Positions 17,576-25,666 of a stretch of DNA of 64,000 bases are shown here, piece after piece (position 1 is the stretch's first letter; each line of letters begins with the position of its first letter). Below the pieces are notes generated by a model, which had not been told where the DNA came from, did no database searches, and was given only the letters and a program-made list of their open reading frames with translations. The DNA lies in the NCBI GenBank assembly GCA_029263855.1, contig JAJUFC010000010.1, forward strand, positions 1 through 64,000, read 5' to 3'. The position numbers and the translations under genes were made by a program. This DNA is from Candidatus Thermochlorobacteriaceae bacterium. Its GTDB lineage: Bacteria > Bacteroidota > Chlorobiia > Chlorobiales > Thermochlorobacteraceae.

Positions 17576-18136
17576 ATGACCGAACACGAGACCCTGCGCG
17601 CCGGAATTCTTCTAATCGCTAACGCGGAATTGCAAGACCAAAATTTTCGCCGCACCGTCGTGCTTGTTTGCGAACACAACGACGGCGGCACATTCGGATT
17701 GATTCTCAATCGCCCGCTCGAATTGGGCATGATGGAAGTCGTTAATGATTATACGGGCGAAAATCTCCCGCTTTACTGGGGCGGTCCTGTTCAGCCAAAT
17801 ACGATTCACGTGCTTCATCGCTACGGAAACCTTGTGAGCGACTGCACCGAAGTTGCCGATGGCGTCTATTGGGGCGGCGATTATGAGCAAATTAAATCCC
17901 TGCTCGACACACATCAAGTTGACCCGAAAGGATTCAAATTCTTTCTCGGCTATTCAGGCTGGGGCGAAGGACAGTTAGACGATGAAATGCAAGGACGCTC
18001 TTGGTATCTATTTCCGGGAGACGCTCACGCGGTTTTTGAAGAAGATGCGGAACGAATGTGGAGCCGCGTCTTGCGCAAAAAAGGCGGTGATTATGCGATC
18101 GTCGCGATGTTTCCACAAGACCCGCAGTTGAATTAA
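17576..18136 (+). CDS. YqgE/AlgH family protein
   Basis: A 186-residue soluble protein of the UPF0301/YqgE (AlgH) family. Family segments are LRAGILLIANAELQD, FRRTVVLVCEHNDGGTFGLILNRP, YWGGPVQPNTIHVLH and the C-terminal FLGYSGWGEGQLDDEM. The family has a conserved fold but no agreed biochemical function; in Pseudomonas AlgH has been linked to regulation of alginate genes. It lies 46 bases after the CrtW-like gene and may be co-transcribed. Confidence 0.92.
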   Translation: MTEHETLRAGILLIANAELQDQNFRRTVVLVCEHNDGGTFGLILNRPLELGMMEVVNDYTGENLPLYWGGPVQPNTIHVLHRYGNLVSDCTEVADGVYWGGDYEQIKSLLDTHQVDPKGFKFFLGYSGWGEGQLDDEMQGRSWYLFPGDAHAVFEEDAERMWSRVLRKKGGDYAIVAMFPQDPQLN

Positions 18137-18151
18137 AACTTTCGTCATTTC

Positions 18152-18181
18152 TTTGCCTTTGCACGATTTTTTGTATATTTG
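18152..18181 (+). promoter_or_regulatory. Promoter of tRNA-Ser (Bacteroidota type)
   Basis: TTTG (18152-18155), 18 bases, TATATTTG (18174-18181): an exact match to the TTTG-N17-23-TAnnTTTG consensus, 66 bases before the mature tRNA-Ser 5' end. Confidence 0.75.
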
Positions 18182-18246
18182 CCGCCCAAAATTGTGCCGA
18201 TGCTGTGCCGCATACACGACGCAGTTTTTCAGTGCTTTTTGGATAC

Positions 18247-18328
18247 GGAGGAATCGCCTAATGGTATGGCAGCAGTCTTGAAAACTGCCGGGTGAAAGCC
18301 TGTGGGGGTTCGAGTCCCTCTTCCTCCG
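18247..18328 (+). tRNA. tRNA-Ser (anticodon UGA)
   Basis: An 82-base class II tRNA: acceptor GGAGGAA/TTCCTCC perfectly paired, discriminator G, anticodon loop CTTGAAA giving UGA, a short variable arm (CGGGTGAAAGCCTG) and T loop TTCGAGT. CCA is not encoded. Confidence 0.95.
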
Positions 18329-18580
18329 CATCACCTTTCGTAATATTTTTCACGCCTTTCCTTACAATTTTTCCGAAACACAACCGAACCTTAACCCCTT
18401 AAATTTCTCAAAAAAAAAGCCACTTTTTGCCTTTACTACTGTTATTCCGTAACTCTTGCGAAAACCGACCGAAATTCCTGAATTATGGAGCATTTGTTGT
18501 GCATCTATTGCCCGATTATTGCCCGATTGTTGCTCGGTTGGTCAAATTGGTATCGCTTGTGTAGTGCTGACTGTTAAAAC

Positions 18581-19051
18581 TTACACCAAAGCCAAGCGTT
18601 GGGCGCGTCGTTCGGCGGCTTTTTCGAAGCGGCGTTTTTCCTCGTCGGTTTCGGGCACGATTTCAGGCACGACGATGCGTTTGTTATTTGCATCTAACGC
18701 GACAAAGGTAAAATAGGCTTTGTTGCACTCGTGCACTTCTCCTGTAAGCAAGTTTTCCGAAAACACCTTTACCCCAACTTCCATTGAGGTATTAAACGCA
18801 CGATTGACGCTTGCCTTAATGATAACGACTTCGCCCAATTTTATCGGCTGTTTGAAGACGAGCGTATCGACAGAGGCAGTTACGGCAACGGCATTGGCGT
18901 GGCGTGAGGCGGCAATAGCCGCAGATAAATCCATCCAGTGCATTAAGCGTCCGCCCGCAAGGTTGCCGAGGTAGTTGGTGTCGATGGGCATAACAACTTG
19001 CGTCATCTCGACGCGCGATTCAGAGACTTTCTTTTTTGGTCTATCGGTCAT
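18581..19051 (-). CDS. Acyl-CoA thioesterase (hotdog fold, YciA/BACH-like)
   Basis: A 156-residue hotdog protein that should hydrolyse acyl-CoA to free acid and CoA. Family features are VMPIDTNYLGNLAGGRLMHWMD (the Asn/Asp hotdog active-site region), SVDTLVFKQPIKLGEVV, and the ending in GEVHECNKAYFTFVALD. The ATG at 19051 directly precedes the conserved region; the longer frame overlaps the zinc ribbon gene. It forms a leftward pair with the FmdB-like gene, 70 bases apart. Confidence 0.88.
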   Translation of the reverse strand: MTDRPKKKVSESRVEMTQVVMPIDTNYLGNLAGGRLMHWMDLSAAIAASRHANAVAVTASVDTLVFKQPIKLGEVVIIKASVNRAFNTSMEVGVKVFSENLLTGEVHECNKAYFTFVALDANNKRIVVPEIVPETDEEKRRFEKAAERRAQRLALV

Positions 19052-19121
19052 TGTGATGATGAAATAAAAACGCCCTCCAAAATTGGAAGGCTCTGCAAAG
19101 TTAGTGATGTGGCGCGAGTTT

Positions 19122-19436
19122 TTAGTGCGTGCATCCTGCACCGCAAGTGTGTGCAGCTGCTTTGGTTTCGGTTGTAGTTTCTGTTTTGGTATCGGCGGCT
19201 TTTGTCTCACCGTTTTTTGTCTCGCCATTTTTCGCGCCCGTATTCGCGCCCGTATTTTTGTAGTCGGTGTTGTAAAAGCCCGTGCCTTTGAGCACAAATC
19301 CGCCTCCCAAGCCAATGACGCGCTTGAGCCCGTCGGTCTCACAGTTTGGGCAGAAGGTCAATGCGGCTTCAGAAATGCGTTGTTGGACTTCCATTTCGGC
19401 ACCACAATTCGCGCATCGGTAATGATACATTGGCAT
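19122..19436 (-). CDS. FmdB family zinc-ribbon protein
   Basis: A 104-residue protein with an N-terminal zinc ribbon: CANCG near residue 9 and CPNC near residue 32, followed by GLGGGFVLKGTGFY, the normal FmdB/CxxC signature. After that comes a low-complexity tail of Thr/Lys/Glu repeats (NGETKNGETKAAD) ending in HTCGAGCTH, two more Cys and two His that might bind a second metal. FmdB was named as a putative regulator of formamidase genes; a general role is not known. A TATATTCG element at 19488-19495 could be its -7 box. Confidence 0.85.
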   Translation of the reverse strand: MPMYHYRCANCGAEMEVQQRISEAALTFCPNCETDGLKRVIGLGGGFVLKGTGFYNTDYKNTGANTGAKNGETKNGETKAADTKTETTTETKAAAHTCGAGCTH

Positions 19437-19844
19437 AAATGGTTCAAGTTTAAGTGTTTTCGAGTTTGTGCGTATTGAATTTTTGTGCGAATATACGCGA
19501 ATCGCCCGCAAAAAATTCCTATCGTTCTTTGGCACGTAAATTGATTGACTATAATTTTAGCGTGTCTTATCGTTAAGTTCTCGTTGTTAAGTTCTTCAAA
19601 CATCGTTGAAGAAGACCAAAACATTGAAGAAAAACGCGCAGTTGGTAGAAATTTAACCAATGCTTCTTTTGTTTAATGGTTGGATTTTTTACAACTTGAA
19701 TTATTGCAAGTTCTATTCCTAAACGACCTCGTTACCGAAACCATGTTTTTTTAACGCAGAAGTTTTCGCCGCCGAGATTTCTGCTATCAGCCGTTTTTTC
19801 GGCACTCTATTTTGGCGGCACAACACTAAATCAATCTAATAACA
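19437..19844. other. Upstream region of the gas vesicle cluster
   Basis: No gene is seen in these 408 bases. They separate the leftward FmdB gene from rightward gvpA and contain the repeats listed separately at 19572-19631 and an inverted repeat AACTTG-N8-CAAGTT at 19693-19712. TATTTTGG at about 19811 is a weak -7 candidate for gvpA. Confidence 0.5.
19572..19631. promoter_or_regulatory. Candidate operator upstream of gvpA
   Basis: GTTAAGTTCT occurs at 19572-19581 and 19586-19595. Overlapping it, TTCTTCAA (19592-19599) and TTGAAGAA (19606-19613) form a perfect 8-base palindrome with 6-base spacer, and TTGAAGAA recurs at 19624-19631. Clustering of direct and inverted copies about 230 bases before gvpA suggests a binding site; no regulator is known. 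Confidence 0.4.
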
Positions 19845-20051
19845 ATGGCAATTGAAAAATCCACGTCGTCGTCCAGCCTTGCCGAAGTGGTCGACCGCAT
19901 TTTGGACAAAGGTATCGTGATTGATGTGTTCGCCCGCGTCTCGCTCGTCGGGATTGAACTCGTCTCAGTTGAAGCGCGCGTTGTTGTCGCTTCGGTTGAA
20001 ACATACCTCAAATATGCAGAAGCCATCGGCTTGACGGCTACAGCGGCGTAA
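19845..20051 (+). CDS. gvpA: Gas vesicle structural protein GvpA
   Basis: A 68-residue main shell protein that polymerises into the ribbed, gas-permeable, water-excluding wall. The sequence follows the family closely: [20 protein letters not shown], then the beta strands WARVSL-type segment (here [22 protein letters not shown]) and the final helix [13 protein letters not shown]. It is the first gene of a rightward cluster in which 100 bases separate it from the next gene, as is common where gvpA is expressed far more than the rest. No Shine-Dalgarno is visible before the ATG. Confidence 0.97.
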   Translation: MAIEKSTSSSSLAEVVDRILDKGIVIDVFARVSLVGIELVSVEARVVVASVETYLKYAEAIGLTATAA

Positions 20052-20150
20052 CACGCTAATGCTTTCTCTTGCGCTTTGCTTGTTCGCCCATTTTGCCTAA
20101 ACTCAATGCGCGCACAACCAAACGCAGGACGAAAAAAAATTTAGCCTACT

Positions 20151-20831
20151 ATGACTATGAATCAGGATATATCGACATCAACCGCACTTGCGCCCACGAT
20201 TCCGCAGAACGAGGATATTTATCGCTCTGCGCTCACGGAATTTCACGGGGTCATTCAATCGGTTTATGCGATTCTATCCGATTTCAACGAGGTTTCTCTT
20301 GCCTCGCGCCATGCGTTCAGCGATTGCGATACAAAACTTCGCGAAACGCTCTCGAGCACACGCTCGCTTCGCCGCAAGGATTTCGACCAATGGTTTCAAC
20401 AGGTCAAGCGAACTCATGACGAAACTGAGACCGACTTACGCGCCTCTGTTCAAGAGTTTCTTGCTGAACAAACCGAACTTTCTGACAACATCATTCACGA
20501 GTTTTCATCTCTCAACACCTCACGCACCGAACGGCTTGCCGAACTTTCAACGCTTCTTGCTGATTTCTCACGGCTTCAAGCAACGCGCCGCGACGCGCTT
20601 CGCGCCATGCTTGCTGACTTCAAAGCTGCGCAAGCCAAGTGGCAAAATGAACTCAAAACCATGCTCGCTGAAGCCAAAGAAATTCGCTTGCAAGATGTCA
20701 GAGCCTTGTTCGAAAAGTTTCATCAGGATTCCGAACAGCGACGCCTTGCGATGCTTGCAAGACGCGCCGAAGTCGCCGCCCTGCTCGATGCATTTCGCAA
20801 AGAGCGGCTCAACAAATTTCCAAAATCTTAA
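20151..20831 (+). CDS. Helical-repeat protein of the gas vesicle cluster (candidate GvpC equivalent)
   Basis: A 226-residue, almost entirely helical and highly charged protein with no membrane segment. Residues 61-204 fall into eight consecutive 18-residue units, with hydrophobic residues at unit position 18 (F, L, I, L, L, L, L) and near positions 4 and 7, and Arg/Glu/Gln elsewhere. Eighteen residues are five turns of helix, so every unit presents the same face. Cyanobacterial GvpC, which clips onto the outside of the vesicle, is also a repeat helix but with 33-residue units. Position directly after gvpA, where gvpC lies in cyanobacteria, supports the same role. I found no recognisable GvpC sequence, so the function is inferred from form and context. 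Confidence 0.6.
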   Translation: MTMNQDISTSTALAPTIPQNEDIYRSALTEFHGVIQSVYAILSDFNEVSLASRHAFSDCDTKLRETLSSTRSLRRKDFDQWFQQVKRTHDETETDLRASVQEFLAEQTELSDNIIHEFSSLNTSRTERLAELSTLLADFSRLQATRRDALRAMLADFKAAQAKWQNELKTMLAEAKEIRLQDVRALFEKFHQDSEQRRLAMLARRAEVAALLDAFRKERLNKFPKS

Positions 20832-20842
20832 CCGACCTGACT

Positions 20843-21436
20843 ATGTCCGACTTACGTGCCATCGCCGAAAGCATTAAAGCCTCACGAGACGAACGCCATA
20901 CCCTCACCGAAAAGCGCGTTCAACTCATCGCCAAAAAAAGAGGCGACACGAAAAAACTGCTCGCCTATTTCGCCGAAGAACATCAACGCATCAGCAAGCA
21001 AGACGCACAAGCACGCGCCGCCGAATTGAACACCATTCGCGCACGCGCCAACGCCCTTCAAGCCGAAGCCAAAGGATTAGTCAAAACCTTTGAGCGCGAG
21101 CGTCAAGAAATGGCACAAACGCTCTTATCCGAAGCCAAAGCCCTTCACCAAAAACTTGCGAGCGACAACCAAGCACGGCTTGCGGTGCATAAAAATTTGA
21201 TGAATGAGATTGCAGTCGAACATCAAGCCATTCGCGACACCGTTCACTCAATCGCTACTGACGTTCAGCGACAACTTAAAACTCACGAACAAATACGGCG
21301 CGACGGGCGCGACGCTTGGAATCGACTCTTGGGAAGAGGCGCGGCGCAAGCGACCATCGCGGCAACGCCTGTTTCCGAATCGCCTTTTGCGATTAACATT
21401 CCGTTTGTGCCATCTCAACAAAAGAAACGAAAGTAA
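20843..21436 (+). CDS. Second helical-repeat protein of the gas vesicle cluster
   Basis: A 197-residue protein, 11 bases after the previous gene and of similar style. Residues about 7-150 can be laid out in 18-residue units with a hydrophobic residue at position 5 in seven of eight (I, I, H, I, F, L, L, I). The last 40 residues differ: an Ala/Pro/Ser-rich stretch with INIPFVPSQ and a basic end KKRK. Likely a paralogue or partner of the preceding protein on the vesicle surface. An assembly coiled coil is the alternative. Confidence 0.55.
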   Translation: MSDLRAIAESIKASRDERHTLTEKRVQLIAKKRGDTKKLLAYFAEEHQRISKQDAQARAAELNTIRARANALQAEAKGLVKTFERERQEMAQTLLSEAKALHQKLASDNQARLAVHKNLMNEIAVEHQAIRDTVHSIATDVQRQLKTHEQIRRDGRDAWNRLLGRGAAQATIAATPVSESPFAINIPFVPSQQKKRK

Positions 21437-21445
21437 AGAACGATT

Positions 21446-22453
21446 ATGGACGACATTCGCACGGTCATCGAAGCCAAACCGATGGCTGACTTCGTTGAAA
21501 CGCCCTACGTCAAGGAATTGACTTATCGCGCCATGACTTACATTGAGGCGGGATTTCCCGTTCACCTTCGCGGCGCAAGCGGCACGGGCAAAACGACGCT
21601 CGCCATGCACATCGCCAGCCGTATCGGTCGTCCGATTGTGATGCTTCATGGTGATTCTGAATACAAAACGAGCGACCTCGTCGGCGGCGAATTTGGATTT
21701 CACAGCCGTAAGGTTGTCGACCGCTTCCAAAGCCGTGTGCTCAAAGTTGAAGAAGATTTCGCCAAGCGTTGGGTCGATAACCGCCTGACCGTTGCCTGCA
21801 AATACGGCTTCACGATGATTTACGACGAATTCACGCGCTCGCGTCCTGAAGCCAACAACGTGCTTCTCTCGGTCTTGCAAGAAAAAGTTTTGGACATTGG
21901 CAACGCGCCCGCTGGTGAAGAAAGCTACCTCAAAGTTCACCCACTCTTTACCGCGCTCTTTACGAGCAATCCCGAAGAATATGCAGGCGTGCATAAAGCC
22001 GCCGATGCCTTGCGCGACCGAATGGTTACGATTGATTTGGATTACTTTGACTTTGAAACCGAAGTTGCTATTGTTGTAGCAAAGTCTCAACTTCCAAAGC
22101 ACGATGCTGAAGAAATTGTCGGAATTGTTCGCGCTCTTCGTGAAAGCGGGCGATGCGAATTTGCGCCAACCGTTCGCGCCTGCATTATGATTGCACGCAC
22201 GCTTACGGTTCAACGCACCAAAGCCGTTCACTTTCCGAACTTCTTTGTTACGATTTGTCAAGATGTCTTAACTTCTGAAACCAGTCGGCTCGGCTCGCGC
22301 ACCAATCAAGAGGAAGTTCGACAGATTGTTAAAAAACTTGCTGAACGCACCCGCATTCATCACGAAGAATCTCGCGGCGTTCCCAGTGCGCGCCACAATG
22401 CCGAATCGCTCCAAAAAAACTTGACGCTGATTCGTCAGCAAGTCGGGCGATAA
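21446..22453 (+). CDS. gvpN: Gas vesicle AAA+ ATPase GvpN
   Basis: A 335-residue MoxR-type AAA+ protein needed for vesicle growth. Walker A GASGTGKT is at residues 43-50, the GvpN signature GDSEYKTSDLVGGEFGF follows, Walker B is FTMIYDEFTRSRPEANN, and the sensor region has FTSNPEEYAGVHKAADALRDRM. N-terminal FVETPYVKELTYRA is also typical. It sits between the helical-repeat genes and gvpO, as in many clusters, and is closely spaced (9 and 15 bases). Confidence 0.95.
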   Translation: MDDIRTVIEAKPMADFVETPYVKELTYRAMTYIEAGFPVHLRGASGTGKTTLAMHIASRIGRPIVMLHGDSEYKTSDLVGGEFGFHSRKVVDRFQSRVLKVEEDFAKRWVDNRLTVACKYGFTMIYDEFTRSRPEANNVLLSVLQEKVLDIGNAPAGEESYLKVHPLFTALFTSNPEEYAGVHKAADALRDRMVTIDLDYFDFETEVAIVVAKSQLPKHDAEEIVGIVRALRESGRCEFAPTVRACIMIARTLTVQRTKAVHFPNFFVTICQDVLTSETSRLGSRTNQEEVRQIVKKLAERTRIHHEESRGVPSARHNAESLQKNLTLIRQQVGR

Positions 22454-22468
22454 ACCATTTTTTGAATT

Positions 22469-22729
22469 ATGACCTTTGAACAAGCGGCAAAGAAAATTAC
22501 AGAGTTCGTCGGCACAATGACAGAGTCAAAAGCCAAGCTCGTCAAGTTGGAAAGAACATCGCAAGATGGCGGCGGGTGGATTGGCTATGCCGAAGTCTTT
22601 GAAGAAAGCGCGTTCATTAAATCCATCGGATTGCCCAGCCGCGTGATGGATAGAAACCTTTACGAAGTGCGGCTAAACAACGCGCTTGAAGTCGTCGGCT
22701 ACGCCAAAAAAGATAAACTTGAAGAATGA
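22469..22729 (+). CDS. gvpO: Gas vesicle protein GvpO
   Basis: An 86-residue protein matching the GvpO family, with the typical core GGGWIGYAEVFEESAFI...LPSRVMDRNLYEVRLN and GYAKKDK end. GvpO is essential for vesicle formation in haloarchaea and affects gvp expression; the exact step is unclear. Its stop codon overlaps the next start by 4 bases (ATGA), giving translational coupling to the second GvpA-family gene. Confidence 0.9.
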   Translation: MTFEQAAKKITEFVGTMTESKAKLVKLERTSQDGGGWIGYAEVFEESAFIKSIGLPSRVMDRNLYEVRLNNALEVVGYAKKDKLEE

Positions 22730-23043
22730 ACCAAATTTCACATACGACTAGTTCAGCGACCCTTGCCGATATTTTAGAACGTGTGATTGATAAAGGCGTG
22801 GTTATTGCAGGGGACATCAAGGTCAATCTTGCTGACGTCGAACTTTTGAACATTAAAATTCGCTTGCTGATTTGCTCTGTCGACAAAGCCGTTGAACTCG
22901 GCATCAATTGGTGGCAAAATGATGCCTATCTTTCTTCGAACGCCGAAGTCCAAACGCTTCGCAAGGAAAATCAAGAACTCAAAGCCAAACTTACCGAACT
23001 TGAACAAGCGGTAGCGTCGCTTCAATCGCCGCGCCGACGATAA
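22726..23043 (+). CDS. gvpJ: GvpA-family minor gas vesicle protein (GvpJ/M/S type)
   Basis: A 105-residue GvpA-like protein: SSATLADILERVIDKGVVIAGDIKVNLADVELLNIKIRLLICSVDKA parallels GvpA, then a C-terminal coiled coil (about 70-100) absent from GvpA. Such longer paralogues (GvpJ, GvpM, GvpS) are minor components thought to nucleate vesicles or shape the conical caps. The assignment to J rather than M or S is by general likeness only. It overlaps gvpO by 4 bases. Confidence 0.82.
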   Translation: MNQISHTTSSATLADILERVIDKGVVIAGDIKVNLADVELLNIKIRLLICSVDKAVELGINWWQNDAYLSSNAEVQTLRKENQELKAKLTELEQAVASLQSPRRR

Positions 23044-23058
23044 ACAGAGGAGGAAACT

Positions 23059-23379
23059 ATGAAATCGCTTAATGAAATTCGAACCTCGCGCAGTGCCAAA
23101 CGCCTGCCGCGCACCAAATCCGCCAAGCCCAAGAAGCCAAGCCAGAACTACCTCAATATGTATGTGCTCACAACGGAAAAAGAACGGCTCGAAAAAGAAC
23201 TCAAAATCATCGACCGTCGTCGCATCGAGCTCATTATGAAACTCAACGACCTGAGCAAAGAAATTCAAGACATCGAAACCAAAATCAGCAACCTCAAAAA
23301 GTCGGGCGAACTCAAATCCGACGCACCCGAACTTCCGATAGATTCAAAGCAGTGGAAAAAATTTTCAATGAACTACTAA
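23059..23379 (+). CDS. Small coiled-coil gas vesicle protein, GvpV-like
   Basis: A 106-residue protein with a basic N-terminus (SLNEIRTSRSAKRLPRTKS) and a helix about residues 35-80 of the type LTTEKERLEKELKIIDRRRIEL, which resembles GvpV of cyanobacterial clusters (basic start, then a short coiled coil). A strong Shine-Dalgarno (GAGGAGG) lies 5 bases before the ATG, which stands out here since most genes lack one. The function of GvpV is not known beyond belonging to gas vesicle loci. Confidence 0.6.
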   Translation: MKSLNEIRTSRSAKRLPRTKSAKPKKPSQNYLNMYVLTTEKERLEKELKIIDRRRIELIMKLNDLSKEIQDIETKISNLKKSGELKSDAPELPIDSKQWKKFSMNY

Positions 23380-23391
23380 CCCCTTTGAACG

Positions 23392-23916
23392 ATGAATCAG
23401 CAACCGAAAGACGGTTCCACCGCAGGATTAGGTGGTGTTTTAAGTGCGATTGAAAAACTCGCCAAACTTGCCGACGACCTCCAACAAGCACAAGGCGAAC
23501 TCAATCGCGAAGGCGAAGTCGATTTAGGAAAGAACGCTAAAGCCTCTTACCGCTTCCGCGTGCGCACGCTCGGCGACCTCAAACGCGATTTGTCAAAATC
23601 TGACTTCAAGCCTTTTGAAAAACCCGCCTCGCCAAAACCAACGCGCGAAGCGACTCGCGTCGCAGTGGTTGAGCCTGAAACCGATGTCTTCATCGAGGGC
23701 GATGCCGTCGTCGTATATGCGCAACTTTCAGGCGTGGCGGAATCCGACATTGTCATTGACGCATATGCCGAACGCCTTGAACTTCGCGCGAAAAGCGCGT
23801 CGTTTTTCTATCAAAAAACCTTGTCTCTTCCCGCCGTCGTTTTGCCAGAAAGCCTTGCGAAATCATACAACAACGGGATTCTTGAAGTTCGCCTTGCTAT
23901 TCGTAAGAACGCTTAA
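23392..23916 (+). CDS. Hsp20-like gas vesicle protein (GvpH type)
   Basis: A 174-residue protein with an N-terminal helical part (GVLSAIEKLAKLADDLQQAQGELNREGEVDL, then YRFRVRTLGDL) and a C-terminal alpha-crystallin-like beta domain (about 100-170, DVFIEGDAVVVYAQLSGVAESDIVIDAYAERLELRAK ... NNGILEVRLAIRK). This combination is that of GvpH/Hsp20-type proteins of gas vesicle clusters, which bind other Gvp proteins and help prevent their aggregation. It differs clearly from the free-standing Hsp20 at 37.7 kb. Gap to the next gene is 11 bases. Confidence 0.78.
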   Translation: MNQQPKDGSTAGLGGVLSAIEKLAKLADDLQQAQGELNREGEVDLGKNAKASYRFRVRTLGDLKRDLSKSDFKPFEKPASPKPTREATRVAVVEPETDVFIEGDAVVVYAQLSGVAESDIVIDAYAERLELRAKSASFFYQKTLSLPAVVLPESLAKSYNNGILEVRLAIRKNA

Positions 23917-23927
23917 CTTCGCTTTCA

Positions 23928-25646
23928 ATGAACTACGAGCAAATTCGCGCCTCGCTTAAAAAGTCGCGCCTTGCGCTTGATAAGTTGGAACTCTTGGAGC
24001 CGCTTTTAGAAAGGCACGGGGCAGCCGACGACAGCATCATCTCCGAAGCCCTCGCTGACTTCACGCTCTCGCTTCATCATCTCATCAGAGCCGTTCCCGA
24101 AAAATTGCTCCCGCCGATTCTTCAAAACGGCAACGCCGTTCACGTCAATGTGGAGCAAATTTCCGCGTCGACGAATTTCAGCAACGCGCTCGCGCAGACG
24201 GAATCGCGCTTGCAATCGTTCATACAAGAAACGATGCGCGAAGAAATAGAGAAAGCGATGCGGCAACTTTCCGCTGTTACGGCGCGCCCCGCCGTTGATG
24301 CGTTTGTAAGCGAAACCGCCGACCTTATGCGTCGAAGCGAAGCGCGTCTCAGAACCATCATTGACTCCACGCCGCTCGGCATTTGCATCACCAACGAAAA
24401 CGGCATATTTGAGTATGTCAACGACGCTTACTGCCGCATCTACGGCTACTCGCCCGATGAACTCGTTGGCGAGCATTTCACGAAAATCGTTTCTCCCGAC
24501 AAAGTCCAATTTTGGCGCGATTTGCACGACAAGTATATGCAGATGACGGGCGACGAAATTCGCGGATACAGCGACATTCGAACCGAGTGGATTGTTCGGC
24601 ACAAAGACGGCAAGCCCATCACCATTCTTGCCGACGCCGCCCGCATTACGCGAGAAGACGGCAAGCATCAAAAAGTTACTTTCGTTATGAACATCTCTGA
24701 AATGGCGAAACTGCGCGAGAACTTGCGCCAATCAGAGTTGCAACTGATGCAAGCGGAAAAAATGTCGTCGCTCGGTCAAATGGTTGCAGGCGTAGCACAC
24801 GAAGTCAACACGCCACTCGGCTATGTGAAAAGCAACTTGCAACTCCTGCTTGATGCGCAAAAAGAATTGCAATCGCTTCTCGCGCTTCATCAAAACCTGA
24901 AAGACCAAATTTTGCACGGCTCCTCGACCGCTGTCGCCAAGTTGCTCGACGAAATTGAAGCAAAATCCGAAACGGCAACGCTTCATACCGAAGTTGAAAA
25001 AATGTGTCTCAATTCGCTCGATGGCATTGAGCGCATTCAAGACCTTGTTTCTTCGCTCAAAAACTTTTCACGATTAGATGAAGCCGATTTCAAACAAACT
25101 GACCTGAACGAGAACATTGAGTCGACGCTCAAAATCGCCGCGCACCTCATTCGTGAAAAGGGGATTAAGGTTGAAAAAGATTTCGGAAACTTGCCTGAAA
25201 TTGCCGCTTATCCCGCTCAACTCAATCAAGTTTTCTTGAATCTTATCACAAACGCTGTTCAAGCCATCACACACGAGAAAGGCAAAATCTCAATTTCAAC
25301 GAAGAAGCAGGGAGAGCACATCGTCGTGAAAGTGAGCGACAATGGCACGGGCATCAAGCCTGAACACTTGAACAAAATCTTTGAGCCGTTTTTCACGACG
25401 AAAGACATTGGGAAAGGCACAGGGCTGGGGCTTTCGATTGTCTATAAAATTGTTGAAAAGCATCGTGGAAGAATTTCCGTAGAGAGCACCGTCGGAAAAG
25501 GCTCAATCTTCACGGTTGAACTTCCGATTCACCAAGCCGATTCCGCACCAGTTTCTGGCAACGAAAAAACGGAAACGCTCGCCTCTCCGTTTTCCGACGA
25601 CGAGCCAACGAAACCGAAATCGGCAACAAAAAAAAGAGGTAAATAA
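23928..25646 (+). CDS. PAS-domain sensor histidine kinase in the gas vesicle cluster
   Basis: A 572-residue soluble kinase: a novel helical N-terminal region (about 1-130), a PAS domain (about 140-260, STPLGICITNENGIFEYVNDAYCRIYGYSPDELVGE), coiled linker, HisKA with phospho-accepting His291 (VAHEVNTPLGYVKSN), and HATPase with NLITNAVQAI, DNGTGIKP, FEPFFTTK and GTGLGLSIVYKIV. It is 11 bases after the GvpH-like gene and 20 before the response regulator, so it is almost certainly in the same transcript. No membrane segment: the signal should be intracellular (redox, energy, light or a ligand). A kinase inside the structural cluster suggests that vesicle amount is tied to a sensed state. Confidence 0.9.
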   Translation: MNYEQIRASLKKSRLALDKLELLEPLLERHGAADDSIISEALADFTLSLHHLIRAVPEKLLPPILQNGNAVHVNVEQISASTNFSNALAQTESRLQSFIQETMREEIEKAMRQLSAVTARPAVDAFVSETADLMRRSEARLRTIIDSTPLGICITNENGIFEYVNDAYCRIYGYSPDELVGEHFTKIVSPDKVQFWRDLHDKYMQMTGDEIRGYSDIRTEWIVRHKDGKPITILADAARITREDGKHQKVTFVMNISEMAKLRENLRQSELQLMQAEKMSSLGQMVAGVAHEVNTPLGYVKSNLQLLLDAQKELQSLLALHQNLKDQILHGSSTAVAKLLDEIEAKSETATLHTEVEKMCLNSLDGIERIQDLVSSLKNFSRLDEADFKQTDLNENIESTLKIAAHLIREKGIKVEKDFGNLPEIAAYPAQLNQVFLNLITNAVQAITHEKGKISISTKKQGEHIVVKVSDNGTGIKPEHLNKIFEPFFTTKDIGKGTGLGLSIVYKIVEKHRGRISVESTVGKGSIFTVELPIHQADSAPVSGNEKTETLASPFSDDEPTKPKSATKKRGK

Positions 25647-25666
25647 ACTTCAATTCAATATCTGCT

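Noticed and set aside
21248-22261. Long minus-strand frame across gvpN
   Set aside because: Antisense to gvpN, which has all its ATPase motifs; no start signal or recognisable product.
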